A stretch of DNA of 6,353 nt from the NCBI GenBank assembly GCA_943325435.2, contig CALPPK020000075.1, positions 1-6,353 of the forward strand. Reading direction: 5' to 3'. Positions 1 through 6,353 of the stretch are shown here, piece after piece. Numbering within the stretch: the stretch's first letter is position 1; the number at the start of each line of letters is the position of its first letter. The stretch comes from Bifidobacterium breve. GTDB lineage: Bacteria; Actinomycetota; Acidimicrobiia; Acidimicrobiales; Ilumatobacteraceae. The position numbers were made by a program, and so were the translations under genes. The notes under the pieces were generated by a model that did not search any database, was not told where the DNA came from, and saw only the letters and a list, made by a program, of their open reading frames with translations.

Positions 1-1
1 C

Positions 2-1423
2 ATCGCAACAGCAATCGCCACACTCGCTGTGGGTATTTACACAATGATCCAGTTCGACTTCGGCAATGCCGGCTCCATGCAGTTCGTGGCGCAACATGAC
101 TGGATTTCAGTCATTAAGTCGTCCTATTACATCGGTATCGATGGCATCAGTCTTCCGCTCTACCTCTTATCAATGGTCATCACCGTTCTCGTGATGATTT
201 ATTCATGGGATCATGTGCCGTCACCAGGCAATCCGAAGGCATTCTTCATCTTGATGTTGATTCTGCAAACAGGTATGGCCGGAACATTTATTGCTCGTGA
301 CCTCATCTTGTTCTTCGTGTTCTTCGAACTCGTGCTCTTGCCGATGTACTTCATGATCGGTGTATGGGGTGGAGAGAATCGCCAGTACGCATCACTCAAG
401 TTCTTCCTGTACACCATGTTCGGATCAGCGCTTATGTTGGTCGCGTTCCTTGCACTCTTCTTCAAAACCGGCGCAGAGAGCTTCTCGATTCCGTTCCTTA
501 TTGAGCAAGGCATGAACATCTCACGCACCACTCAAATTTGGATCTTTGCCGGAATGTTCGTTGGCTTCGCTGTCAAAGTTCCGATGTTCCCGTTCCATAC
601 TTGGTTGCCAGATGCTCATACTCAAGCACCAACCCAGGGTTCAGTCATCCTTGCTGCAGTGTTGTTGAAGTTGGGCACGTACGGTTTTGTGCGTATTGCA
701 ATCCCCGTTCTTCCAGAAGCAGCAAAAGCATGGGCACCGTATATCGGCGGTCTTGCAGTGATCGGAATCATCTACGGTTCATTCGGCTGTCTTGCACAAA
801 CTGACATGAAGCGCCTTATTGCGTTTTCATCGGTAGCGCACATGGGCTTCGTGATGCTTGGTATTTCAACTCTCACTTCATTCGGTATGAACGCTGCGAT
901 GTTCGGAATGGTTGCTCACGGTCTCATCACCGGCATGTTGTTCTTCGTTGCTGGTTCTGTGAAAGAGCGTTACCACACTCTTGAAATCAAGCGAATTTCT
1001 GGCATGTTGCTACAGATGCCAAAACTCGGATGGATCCTTGGTTTCTGTGCGATGGCGTCACTTGGTTTGCCAGGTCTTGCAGGTTTCTGGGGCGAGTTCC
1101 CCGCAATCTTGTCTGCCTACCAACCAGCTCCAGGTCTTTCAGTCAATGTGTTCCGCGCGTACATGGTGATTGCAGCAATCGGAACAGTCTTTGCTGCTGG
1201 CTACTTGTTGTGGCTATTCCAGCGCATCGCATTTGGTGAACCAACTGCGGAGTTTGCTGCTGGTCATGGACATGATGAAGACATCCATGACGTCAACAAA
1301 TTTGAGTGGATTGCTTGGACACCACTTCTGATCGCAATTGTTGTCTTTGGTGTGTACCCACAATTGATGTTTAAGGTTCTCGACCCAGCTGTGGGCGTTA
1401 CTCTCAAGGCTTTCGGAGGCTGA
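2..1423 (+). CDS. nuoM: NADH-quinone oxidoreductase subunit M (5' partial)
   Basis: This is an antiporter-like membrane subunit of complex I, which couples NADH:quinone electron transfer to proton pumping. The frame is open to the left edge. A GTG at 29 is available, but hydrophobic residues continue upstream of it, and about 25-40 N-terminal residues appear to be missing compared with the usual ~500. So 29 is probably not the true start. Numbering from the GTG at 29, family hallmarks are the TM5 glutamate in FFELVLLPMYF (E100), the TM7 lysine in FAVKVPMFPFHTWLPDAH (K183), the LLK lysine (K214), histidines in SVAHMGF (H271) and MVAHGL (H297), and the late glutamate in LPGLAGFWGEF (E356). All the proton-path charged residues I can locate are present, so the subunit looks functional. 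A short His/Asp-rich loop lies at about 411-421. The stop is 3 bases before nuoN. NuoL and NuoN are paralogues, but the FHTWLPDAHTQAP motif and the gene order favour NuoM. Confidence 0.95.
   Translation: MATAIATLAVGIYTMIQFDFGNAGSMQFVAQHDWISVIKSSYYIGIDGISLPLYLLSMVITVLVMIYSWDHVPSPGNPKAFFILMLILQTGMAGTFIARDLILFFVFFELVLLPMYFMIGVWGGENRQYASLKFFLYTMFGSALMLVAFLALFFKTGAESFSIPFLIEQGMNISRTTQIWIFAGMFVGFAVKVPMFPFHTWLPDAHTQAPTQGSVILAAVLLKLGTYGFVRIAIPVLPEAAKAWAPYIGGLAVIGIIYGSFGCLAQTDMKRLIAFSSVAHMGFVMLGISTLTSFGMNAAMFGMVAHGLITGMLFFVAGSVKERYHTLEIKRISGMLLQMPKLGWILGFCAMASLGLPGLAGFWGEFPAILSAYQPAPGLSVNVFRAYMVIAAIGTVFAAGYLLWLFQRIAFGEPTAEFAAGHGHDEDIHDVNKFEWIAWTPLLIAIVVFGVYPQLMFKVLDPAVGVTLKAFGG
1415..1419 (+). promoter_or_regulatory. 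Shine-Dalgarno site for nuoN
   Basis: GGAGG lies inside the last codons of nuoM, 7 bases before the GTG at 1427. This good match at ideal spacing supports the GTG as the nuoN start, even though an unusual start codon is used and the ribosome site sits within the upstream gene. Confidence 0.7.
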
Positions 1424-1426
1424 CCC

Positions 1427-2935
1427 GTGCTGAGCACAATCGCCACCGCCGCGTGGTCATCACCAACAATTGATTACCACGCATTAGCTCCTGAGATGAT
1501 TCTCGGAGCAGGCATTGTGCTGCTCTTGTTGCTGGACTTGTTCTTGTCTGATGCTCGTAAATGGTTGTTGACGCCAGTCGCAAGCTTTACGTTGCTGGGT
1601 GCGTTCATTCCCGTTCTCACATTGGCCTTGAGCAATTCAGGTACACGAGAAATGTTTGACGGTCGTTACGTCATTGATGATTTCAGTCTCGTGATGAAGG
1701 GCATGTTCTTGCTTTCCGGATACGTAGTTGTTCTGCTTGCGGCTGACTACATCCGTGAAGGTGACTATTACCAAGGTGAATTCTGGTTCCTGATGCTGTC
1801 CAGTCTTATGGGAATGGTCATGATGGCATCAAGTCGTGACCTCATTTCAATTTTCGTGGCACTCGAGTTCTTGTCTATTCCTGCGTACATGCTTGCTGCA
1901 TGGCGTAAGCGTGATTCGCGAAGCAATGAAGCGGGAATCAAGTACTACCTTCTTGGTGTCTTCGCATCCGCGATCATGTTGTACGGCATGTCGTTGCTGT
2001 ACGGAATCTCAAACTCTACAAAACTTACGGAGATTGGTGCTTCTTTGGGAAGCAACCTCACATCAATCCGTGCGCTTGCCGTGTTCTTTGTTGTCATTGG
2101 TTTTGCTTTCAAAATCTCTGCGGTGCCTTTTCACACATGGGCGCCTGACACGTATCAAGGTGCACCAACTCCAGTAACCGCGTTCTTGTCAGTGGCCTCA
2201 AAGGCAGCTGGTTTCGTTGCACTTGTCACCGTTGTCTATGTCGGTTTTCCTGGTTCACACGCTGTTTGGCAGCCAGTCTTCTGGATCCTCTCTGCAGCCA
2301 CAATGACTCTCGGGAACGTCATGGCGTTGAAGCAAACAAGCATCATTCGCATGTTGGCGTATTCGTCAATTGCTCAGGGTGGGTTCATCCTTATGCCGCT
2401 TGCGGTAGCTGGTGAAACTGGTGTTGCAGAATCTGCATTGCGCGCAGTTGTTACGTATCTGATTGTGTATGCAGCAACAAACCTTGGTGTCTTTGCCGTG
2501 GTTACAGTTGTCGCTCGTAAAACTCGTAGTGGTGAAATTTCTTCGTACGGCGGCTTGTTCTCCTACGCACCTGGCATCGCAACGCTGATGACTATCTTCA
2601 TGGCGTCGCTTGCTGGTATCCCACCTCTTGGTGGTTGGTTCGGTAAGTTCGCAGCGTTCCAGTCTCTCGTATCAGCTGGCACAACCTGGGCCTATGTTCT
2701 TGCAGTCATCGGTGGTGTTAACTCTGTTGTTGCATTCGGTTACTACGGAAGCATCTTGCGCGAAATGTGGATGCGCCCAGTTCCAGATGGTGACACATCA
2801 CCAGTTCCCGTGAAGTCTTCACTTGCAGTTGCTCTTGGCATCACTGGCGTCGCCACATTGTTGTTGGGTGTCTTGCCTGGCATCGTGATTCACTTCGGTG
2901 ATCTTGCCGGTCTCGCCGGTGCCTTCGGCCGCTGA
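1427..2935 (+). CDS. nuoN: NADH-quinone oxidoreductase subunit N
   Basis: This is the third antiporter-like proton-pumping subunit of complex I, an inner-membrane protein with about 14 helices. At 502 residues it has the usual family length. Key residues are visible: the TM5 glutamate in ALEFLSIPAYML (E147), the TM7 lysine in FKISAVPFHTWAPDTYQGAP (K229), the lysine in SVASKAAGF (K259), and a lysine in IPPLGGWFGKF (K407). That last site is lysine in NuoN, where NuoM carries glutamate, which separates the two paralogues. Translation starts at GTG 1427, 3 bases after the nuoM stop and behind a GGAGG. The gene order nuoM-nuoN is the standard end of the 14-gene nuo operon, so co-transcription with nuoM is expected. 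Its last 38 bases overlap the proposed start of the methyltransferase gene. I see no frameshift or missing key residue. Confidence 0.96.
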   Translation: MLSTIATAAWSSPTIDYHALAPEMILGAGIVLLLLLDLFLSDARKWLLTPVASFTLLGAFIPVLTLALSNSGTREMFDGRYVIDDFSLVMKGMFLLSGYVVVLLAADYIREGDYYQGEFWFLMLSSLMGMVMMASSRDLISIFVALEFLSIPAYMLAAWRKRDSRSNEAGIKYYLLGVFASAIMLYGMSLLYGISNSTKLTEIGASLGSNLTSIRALAVFFVVIGFAFKISAVPFHTWAPDTYQGAPTPVTAFLSVASKAAGFVALVTVVYVGFPGSHAVWQPVFWILSAATMTLGNVMALKQTSIIRMLAYSSIAQGGFILMPLAVAGETGVAESALRAVVTYLIVYAATNLGVFAVVTVVARKTRSGEISSYGGLFSYAPGIATLMTIFMASLAGIPPLGGWFGKFAAFQSLVSAGTTWAYVLAVIGGVNSVVAFGYYGSILREMWMRPVPDGDTSPVPVKSSLAVALGITGVATLLLGVLPGIVIHFGDLAGLAGAFGR

Positions 2936-3962
2936 TTCCATTCACGCTGCGATTGCAGCGTCACAGGGGAGCATTCCGTTCTCGTCGTTCATGGACCTCG
3001 CGCTGTATAGCGAACACGGTTTCTATTCCACAACAGGTCGTGCAGGCAGGCGCGGTGATTTCATCACTTCTGCCGAAGTTGGGCCATTATTCGGCACAGT
3101 TCTTGCGCGTGCAATTGATGACGTGTGGAATCGACTGGGGCAACCAGACAATTTCCAAATCGTAGAAGTGGGTGCTGGCCCAGGAACTCTTGCCCGCTCG
3201 ATTCTTGCTGCACAACCAGAATGCCTGCAACGCGGTGAATACATCACAATTGAAACCAGTGAAGCCCAACGAGCGCTGCATCCAGATGGGGTGACATCAA
3301 TTGACTCAATGCCGTCTGTCATTGAACACGGTGTAGTCATCGCAAATGAATTGCTCGACAACATTCCGTTTGAATTGTGGGTGTACGACGACGGGTGGCG
3401 AGAAGCACACGTCATTGCAACTGGCGATACTTTCTCTGAGATCTTGGTGAACTCTCCAGTTCCATCATTCCTGCCAAGCAGAGTGCCGCATGGTTCGCGT
3501 GCACCTATTCAACGTGAAGCCTCACAATGGCTAGCTGACTCATTATCCATATTGCGTCGGGGCTCTGTCATTGTCATTGATTACTGCACGCCGCTTACCG
3601 CCGAGGTTGCTTCAATGCCGTGGCGCGAATGGTTACGAACCTATGCAAGCCATGAAAAGGGAACGCACTACTTGCGGAACCCTGGCGAGCAAGACATCAC
3701 AACGCAAGTTCTTATTGATCAATTGTCTGCTGTTCGCGAACCCGATGCAGTGCGGACTCAAGCGCAGTTCCTCCAACGGTGGGGCATTGATGAATTAGTA
3801 GAAGAGGGAAAGCGCGTGTGGGCTGAACAAGCATCTGCCCCAACGCTTGCTGCAATAAAAATGCGTAGTCGCATTACTGAAGCAGAAGCATTATTAGATG
3901 AAACCGGATTGGGAAATTTCACTGTGTTGGAGTGGTCTCAGAAGAAGACCGATGTGGAATAG
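2898..3962 (+). CDS. MidA/NDUFAF7-family class I SAM-dependent methyltransferase
   Basis: This 354-residue protein belongs to COG1565 (MidA; NDUFAF7 in mitochondria). Visible in order are an N-terminal IPFSSFMDLALY segment (26-37), the family signature GDFITSAEVGPLFG (53-66), SAM-binding motif I VEVGAGPGTLA (89-99), an acidic strand end ITIETSE (116-122), IANELLDNIPFE (148-159), GSVIVIDY (222-229), and the C-terminal family motif HYLRNPGEQDIT (257-268). No signal peptide or membrane helix is evident, so it is probably cytoplasmic. Human NDUFAF7 dimethylates an arginine of the NDUFS2 (NuoD) subunit during complex I assembly. Bacterial members are mostly uncharacterised. Location directly after nuoN suggests a similar role on NuoD, but that is inference. 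The start is uncertain. GTG 2898 overlaps nuoN by 38 bases; GTG 2919, which begins at residue 8, overlaps by 17. Neither has a clear ribosome-binding site, and reading probably depends on coupling to nuoN. Confidence 0.9.
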   Translation: MILPVSPVPSAADSIHAAIAASQGSIPFSSFMDLALYSEHGFYSTTGRAGRRGDFITSAEVGPLFGTVLARAIDDVWNRLGQPDNFQIVEVGAGPGTLARSILAAQPECLQRGEYITIETSEAQRALHPDGVTSIDSMPSVIEHGVVIANELLDNIPFELWVYDDGWREAHVIATGDTFSEILVNSPVPSFLPSRVPHGSRAPIQREASQWLADSLSILRRGSVIVIDYCTPLTAEVASMPWREWLRTYASHEKGTHYLRNPGEQDITTQVLIDQLSAVREPDAVRTQAQFLQRWGIDELVEEGKRVWAEQASAPTLAAIKMRSRITEAEALLDETGLGNFTVLEWSQKKTDVE

Positions 3963-3967
3963 GGTGG
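3961..3967 (+). promoter_or_regulatory. Possible Shine-Dalgarno site for the ABC ATPase
   Basis: AGGGTGG overlaps the methyltransferase stop codon and sits 4 bases before the ATG at 3972. It is an imperfect match with short spacing. It is the only purine-rich stretch available and agrees with the ATG choice. Confidence 0.45.
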
Positions 3968-3971
3968 TCAC

Positions 3972-4904
3972 ATGATTGTTGTTGAGAATCTCACAAAGTC
4001 GTACGGATCAAAAAAAGCTGTAGACAATCTGTCTTTCTCGGTAACGCCTGGTCGTGTTACTGGTTTCCTCGGGCCAAATGGTTCTGGCAAAAGCACAACC
4101 ATGCGTTGCATGCTCGGTCTTGACAAACCCGACACCGGCATCACCACATTTGATGGGCGTAAGTATGTAGACATTGAATCCCCACTTACTCATGTTGGTT
4201 CATTGTTGGATGCTGGAGATGCACATAAGGGACGAACAGCAAGAAATCATCTTCGGTGGATCGCGATGACTAATGGAATCTCTGCATCGCGAGTTGATGC
4301 GGTTTTGCAAATGGTCGGAATGGAAGAAGCCGCACGTACCAAGGTCGGCAAGTTCTCTCTCGGTATGCGCCAAAGACTTGGGCTAGCTGTCGCTTTATTG
4401 GGAGATCCAAAAGTTGTCATTTTGGATGAACCGGCAAATGGTTTGGACCCAGAAGGAATTCGATGGACTCGCGAAGTGATGCGCCATTTGGCTGAAGAAG
4501 GCCGGTCGGTATTGGTGAGTAGCCACCAATTAGTAGAGCTGTCATTGGTCGCAGATGATCTCATTGTTATTGGCCAAGGAAAACTTATTTCTTCAGGTCC
4601 AATTGGAAACTTCATGACACAACATGCAAAGACATGGGTACGAGTTGTGTCACCGCAATTTGATGCCCTGGCTGCATTGGTTACTGCTCAGGGTGGCACA
4701 GTGGAACGCACTAAAGACGGTGGTGACTTCCACGCCATTTCTGCAATAACTGTTGGTGACATTGCTGCTGCGAACAACATTGTGCTGCACGAGCTTTCGC
4801 CACAGACCGGTTCTCTTGAGCAAGCTTTTCTTGAGGCCACTGATGCTTCAGTTGAATATCGTGGACAATCAACTACGAATGTTTGGGAGGCACCGAAACC
4901 ATGA
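3972..4904 (+). CDS. ABC transporter ATP-binding protein, BcrA/DrrA-like (ABC-2 exporter)
   Basis: This is the ATPase subunit of an ABC-2 type exporter, powering transport by the permease encoded next. Its 310 residues contain one nucleotide-binding domain: Walker A GPNGSGKST (34-42), the signature FSLGMRQRLG (128-137, a variant of LSGGQ common in drug and antibiotic-resistance exporters), Walker B VVILDEPANGLDP (148-160) with the catalytic glutamate E153, and the switch histidine in SSHQ (H185). The usual Q-loop glutamine is not obvious; the equivalent region reads VGSLLDAGDAHKGRTARNHL (75-94), as in many BcrA-like members. Residues ~215-310 form the accessory C-terminal region seen in DrrA-type ATPases. 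The ATG lies 9 bases after the methyltransferase stop, and the stop overlaps the permease start as ATGA, so the two subunits are probably translated together. Substrate is unknown: drug, peptide or lipid export and self-resistance are all possible. Confidence 0.93.
   Translation: MIVVENLTKSYGSKKAVDNLSFSVTPGRVTGFLGPNGSGKSTTMRCMLGLDKPDTGITTFDGRKYVDIESPLTHVGSLLDAGDAHKGRTARNHLRWIAMTNGISASRVDAVLQMVGMEEAARTKVGKFSLGMRQRLGLAVALLGDPKVVILDEPANGLDPEGIRWTREVMRHLAEEGRSVLVSSHQLVELSLVADDLIVIGQGKLISSGPIGNFMTQHAKTWVRVVSPQFDALAALVTAQGGTVERTKDGGDFHAISAITVGDIAAANNIVLHELSPQTGSLEQAFLEATDASVEYRGQSTTNVWEAPKP
4885..4890 (+). promoter_or_regulatory. Shine-Dalgarno site for the ABC permease
   Basis: GGGAGG lies 10 bases upstream of the ATG at 4901, within the 3' end of the ATPase gene. 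It favours ATG 4901 over the in-frame TTG at 4883, which would place the start before this site and add six residues (MGGTET) that look like read-through of the ribosome site. Confidence 0.65.
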
Positions 4905-5650
4905 TTGGCGTTCTCAAATCTGAACTATTCAAGTTGCGTACAACACGAGCAACAAAGATTGTTGTTATCTGCTCCGTTGTTCTTCCCGCAATCATTTTCT
5001 CACTGACGTCTATGTTTGCCTTTAGCAATGGAGAAGTGGGCGACTCTCTGGCTTCGATGGTGGGTAACTTTGCTCCATTAACGGGACTATTGCTTGGAGT
5101 TGTTGGTGTGTTGTGCTCCACTCAAGAGTATTCACAAGGCACCATTCGCATCACCTTGGTTGCTACTCCGAGCAGATCAAAAGTTTTTGTCGCAAAACTG
5201 CTGACAACTGTGGTGGTATCTGTTGCCTCTGCATTACTGATGTTGCTGCTCTGTCTATTGCCTTCACAAGTGATTCTGTCGACTCGTAATGTCACCTTTG
5301 AGTTAATTGGCTCGGACATTCGTGTGTTGTTTTCGGCAGTAATACTTTGTGCTTTTCTCTCGATTCTCGGCTTATCGCTCGGCCTCATTTTTAAGAGTTC
5401 ACCGGGCGCTATCTCTGCGCTGTTGTTGTGGCCCACAATTCTTGAAGGCATGGTGTTTGGTCTTTTGTCCGTGGCATTTGACAACAACATGATGAAGTTT
5501 GCTCCCGTGCAAGGCAATGGCTTCAGACTCATCGCAACTTATGTGGGTACAGATGAAAACACATGGTTTGTTTCATTAACGTACTTCAGTGCCTTTGTCG
5601 CGGTGTTTGCCGTGTTGGGTGCTGCCTTGTTTACTCGACGCGACGCTTAA
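4901..5650 (+). CDS. ABC-2 type transporter permease
   Basis: This is the membrane subunit partner of the preceding ATPase. Its 249 residues begin with a short basic amphipathic stretch (VLKSELFKLRTTRATK, 4-19) typical of ABC-2 permeases. About six hydrophobic segments follow, near 19-40, 55-72, 101-120, 142-163, 168-190 and 225-244. The cytoplasmic loop after the second helix carries the characteristic EYSQGTIRITLVATPSR (76-92) followed by VFVAKL, matching the E-Y-x-x-G-T-x-R pattern of bacterial drug and antibiotic exporter permeases. ATG 4901 overlaps the ATPase stop as ATGA and has GGGAGG upstream. A TTG at 4883 is a weaker alternative start. The protein ends in RRDA, and its TAA overlaps the stop of the convergent transporter gene. 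The family is clear and the substrate is not identifiable. It most likely works as a heterodimeric pair with the ATPase, two copies of each. Confidence 0.9.
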   Translation: MIGVLKSELFKLRTTRATKIVVICSVVLPAIIFSLTSMFAFSNGEVGDSLASMVGNFAPLTGLLLGVVGVLCSTQEYSQGTIRITLVATPSRSKVFVAKLLTTVVVSVASALLMLLLCLLPSQVILSTRNVTFELIGSDIRVLFSAVILCAFLSILGLSLGLIFKSSPGAISALLLWPTILEGMVFGLLSVAFDNNMMKFAPVQGNGFRLIATYVGTDENTWFVSLTYFSAFVAVFAVLGAALFTRRDA

Positions 5651-5653
5651 GCG
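5644..5653. repeat. 10-bp palindrome spanning two overlapping convergent stop codons
   Basis: CGCTTAAGCG is a perfect 10-bp palindrome. Its central TTAA supplies the TAA stop of the permease (5648-5650, + strand) and of the EamA transporter (5647-5649, - strand). Because of the symmetry, both genes end in GCT TAA, an alanine and then stop. With no loop it is a poor hairpin, so I do not call it a terminator. Confidence 0.6.
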
Positions 5654-6353
5654 ATTTGTTTGTCGGGCCGGCTTGTTAGCCACGCCCCGATCAAAACCAC
5701 ACACATTCCGACAACCGCAAGGGCAGTGACTTTTTCGTCACGAAACAACAGCCCAAGGATTGTTGCAACAACCGGAGTGAAGAAAACTCCGATAACACCG
5801 CGCACGGCACCGGCCCGAACCATCAACATGCCGTACATCACGTAAGCAAAGCCCGTACCGAATGCACCGAGAACTAAAAGTGAAAAGAACGCTGACCAAG
5901 CAAACTGGCTGTCAAAGAATGCTGGAATTCCGAGTGGTAATGAAAAGACCAAAGCAAACAATTCTTGCCACAACAGAACTGTGAGCGTTCCGTACTTCAC
6001 TTGCATCTCACGCGACAAGATGCTGGTGAATGCGTAGCAACAGGTAGCGGCCAGCAAGAAGGCAACACCGTGTAGTGAGGCGCCCTTCCCGTCGCCAACA
6101 CTGCCAATTGAAATCAATGCAATTCCGATAAAGCCGATTAGTACCGCTGTGATGCGTCGAGCAGATGGCATATTGCGGGTCAGGATGGCTGCAGCAACAA
6201 CCGTAGTAATCGGAATCGAACCGTTGATCATGCCGGTGACGGAAGACGACACAGATTGTTCAGCCAACGGGTACAGATAAAACGGAATAGTCATGGCCAC
6301 CAGCCCAAGTAGGGCCACGCGCACCATGTCTGACTTATCGATGCGCTTACGGG
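5647..6353 (-). CDS. EamA/DMT-family transporter (5' partial)
   Basis: This is an inner-membrane permease of the drug/metabolite transporter superfamily, whose members usually export amino acids, metabolites or drugs. Full-length members have ten helices in two EamA repeats and ~290-300 residues. Here only the part from about helix 3 onward is present: 226 residues from an internal ATG at 6327, with the frame open to the right edge (preceding residues RKRIDKSD). The true start therefore lies outside the window, and ~60-70 residues are missing. Numbering from that ATG, the end of repeat 1 includes SVTGMINGSIPITTVVAAAIL (29-49) and LIGFIGIALISIG (63-75). Repeat 2 starts at GVAFLLAATCCYAFTSILSR (87-106), with FGTGFAYVMYGMLM (156-169) and RDEKVTALAVVGMCVVLIGA (196-215), the usual acidic residue before the last helix. 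The gene runs against the nuo/ABC unit and overlaps the permease end by 4 bases. Substrate is unknown. Confidence 0.88.
   Translation of the reverse strand, partial: RKRIDKSDMVRVALLGLVAMTIPFYLYPLAEQSVSSSVTGMINGSIPITTVVAAAILTRNMPSARRITAVLIGFIGIALISIGSVGDGKGASLHGVAFLLAATCCYAFTSILSREMQVKYGTLTVLLWQELFALVFSLPLGIPAFFDSQFAWSAFFSLLVLGAFGTGFAYVMYGMLMVRAGAVRGVIGVFFTPVVATILGLLFRDEKVTALAVVGMCVVLIGAWLTSRPDKQIA

Noticed and set aside
29..31. GTG as the true start of nuoM
   Set aside because: The frame is open and hydrophobic upstream to the left edge, and the resulting protein would lack the first helix typical of NuoM. There is no ribosome-binding site before it.
3023..3415. 130-codon open frame on the minus strand inside the methyltransferase gene
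   Set aside because: It lies opposite the conserved SAM-binding region. The translation is rich in Pro, Ser, Arg and Cys with no family resemblance, so it is a shadow.
4247..4615. 122-codon minus-strand open frame inside the ABC ATPase gene
   Set aside because: It is antisense to the signature and Walker B motifs of a well-supported gene, with no motif of its own.
4883..4885. TTG as the permease start
   Set aside because: ATG 4901 has GGGAGG upstream and forms a classic ATGA overlap with the ATPase stop. The TTG start would place that ribosome site inside the coding region.
5122..5532. 136-codon open frame on the minus strand inside the permease gene
   Set aside because: It is fully antisense to a clear ABC-2 permease. 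Its protein is polar with no recognisable motif, consistent with a shadow frame.
5670..5683. Small GGCT-TGTT-AGCC hairpin as a terminator for the nuo/ABC unit
   Set aside because: The stem is only 4 bp, there is no following T-run, and it lies within the EamA coding sequence.
1..6353. Mobile element, CRISPR array, RNA gene or novel defence system
   Set aside because: I saw no transposase, inverted terminal repeats, direct repeat-spacer pattern, tRNA-like cloverleaf or rRNA sequence. Essentially every base is accounted for by six recognisable genes.

Overview
The window reads as a stretch of bacterial chromosome of roughly balanced base composition. Genes are tightly packed and no intergenic gap exceeds 10 bases. 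The complex I subunit sequences, the GTG starts and the ABC ATPase with a GRTARNHLRW segment look most like Actinomycetota. The moderate GC would fit a free-living aquatic actinobacterial lineage such as Acidimicrobiia or Nanopelagicales better than a high-GC soil actinomycete. This placement is an inference from sequence character, not from a search.

Bases 2-5650 (+ strand) form one apparent transcription unit. It begins with the end of the nuo operon: nuoM, whose start lies before the left edge, then nuoN. These encode two of the antiporter-like, proton-pumping membrane subunits of NADH:quinone oxidoreductase (complex I). Overlapping the end of nuoN is a MidA/NDUFAF7-type SAM-dependent methyltransferase (COG1565). 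The mitochondrial relative methylates a complex I subunit during assembly, so its place here suggests a complex I maturation factor. Nine bases later comes an ABC-2 type exporter made of a BcrA/DrrA-like ATPase and a six-helix permease, joined by an ATGA stop/start overlap. Its substrate cannot be read from the sequence.

Bases 5647-6353 (- strand) hold the C-terminal part of an EamA/DMT-family transporter whose start lies beyond the right edge. It converges on the permease gene, and the two stop codons share the four bases TTAA inside a 10-bp palindrome. There is no room for a conventional terminator between the two transcription units.

I found no RNA genes, mobile elements, CRISPR arrays or long repeats. 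The region looks like core metabolism. The points worth a second look are the methyltransferase-nuo linkage, the exporter coupled to the nuo operon, and the overlapping convergent gene ends.
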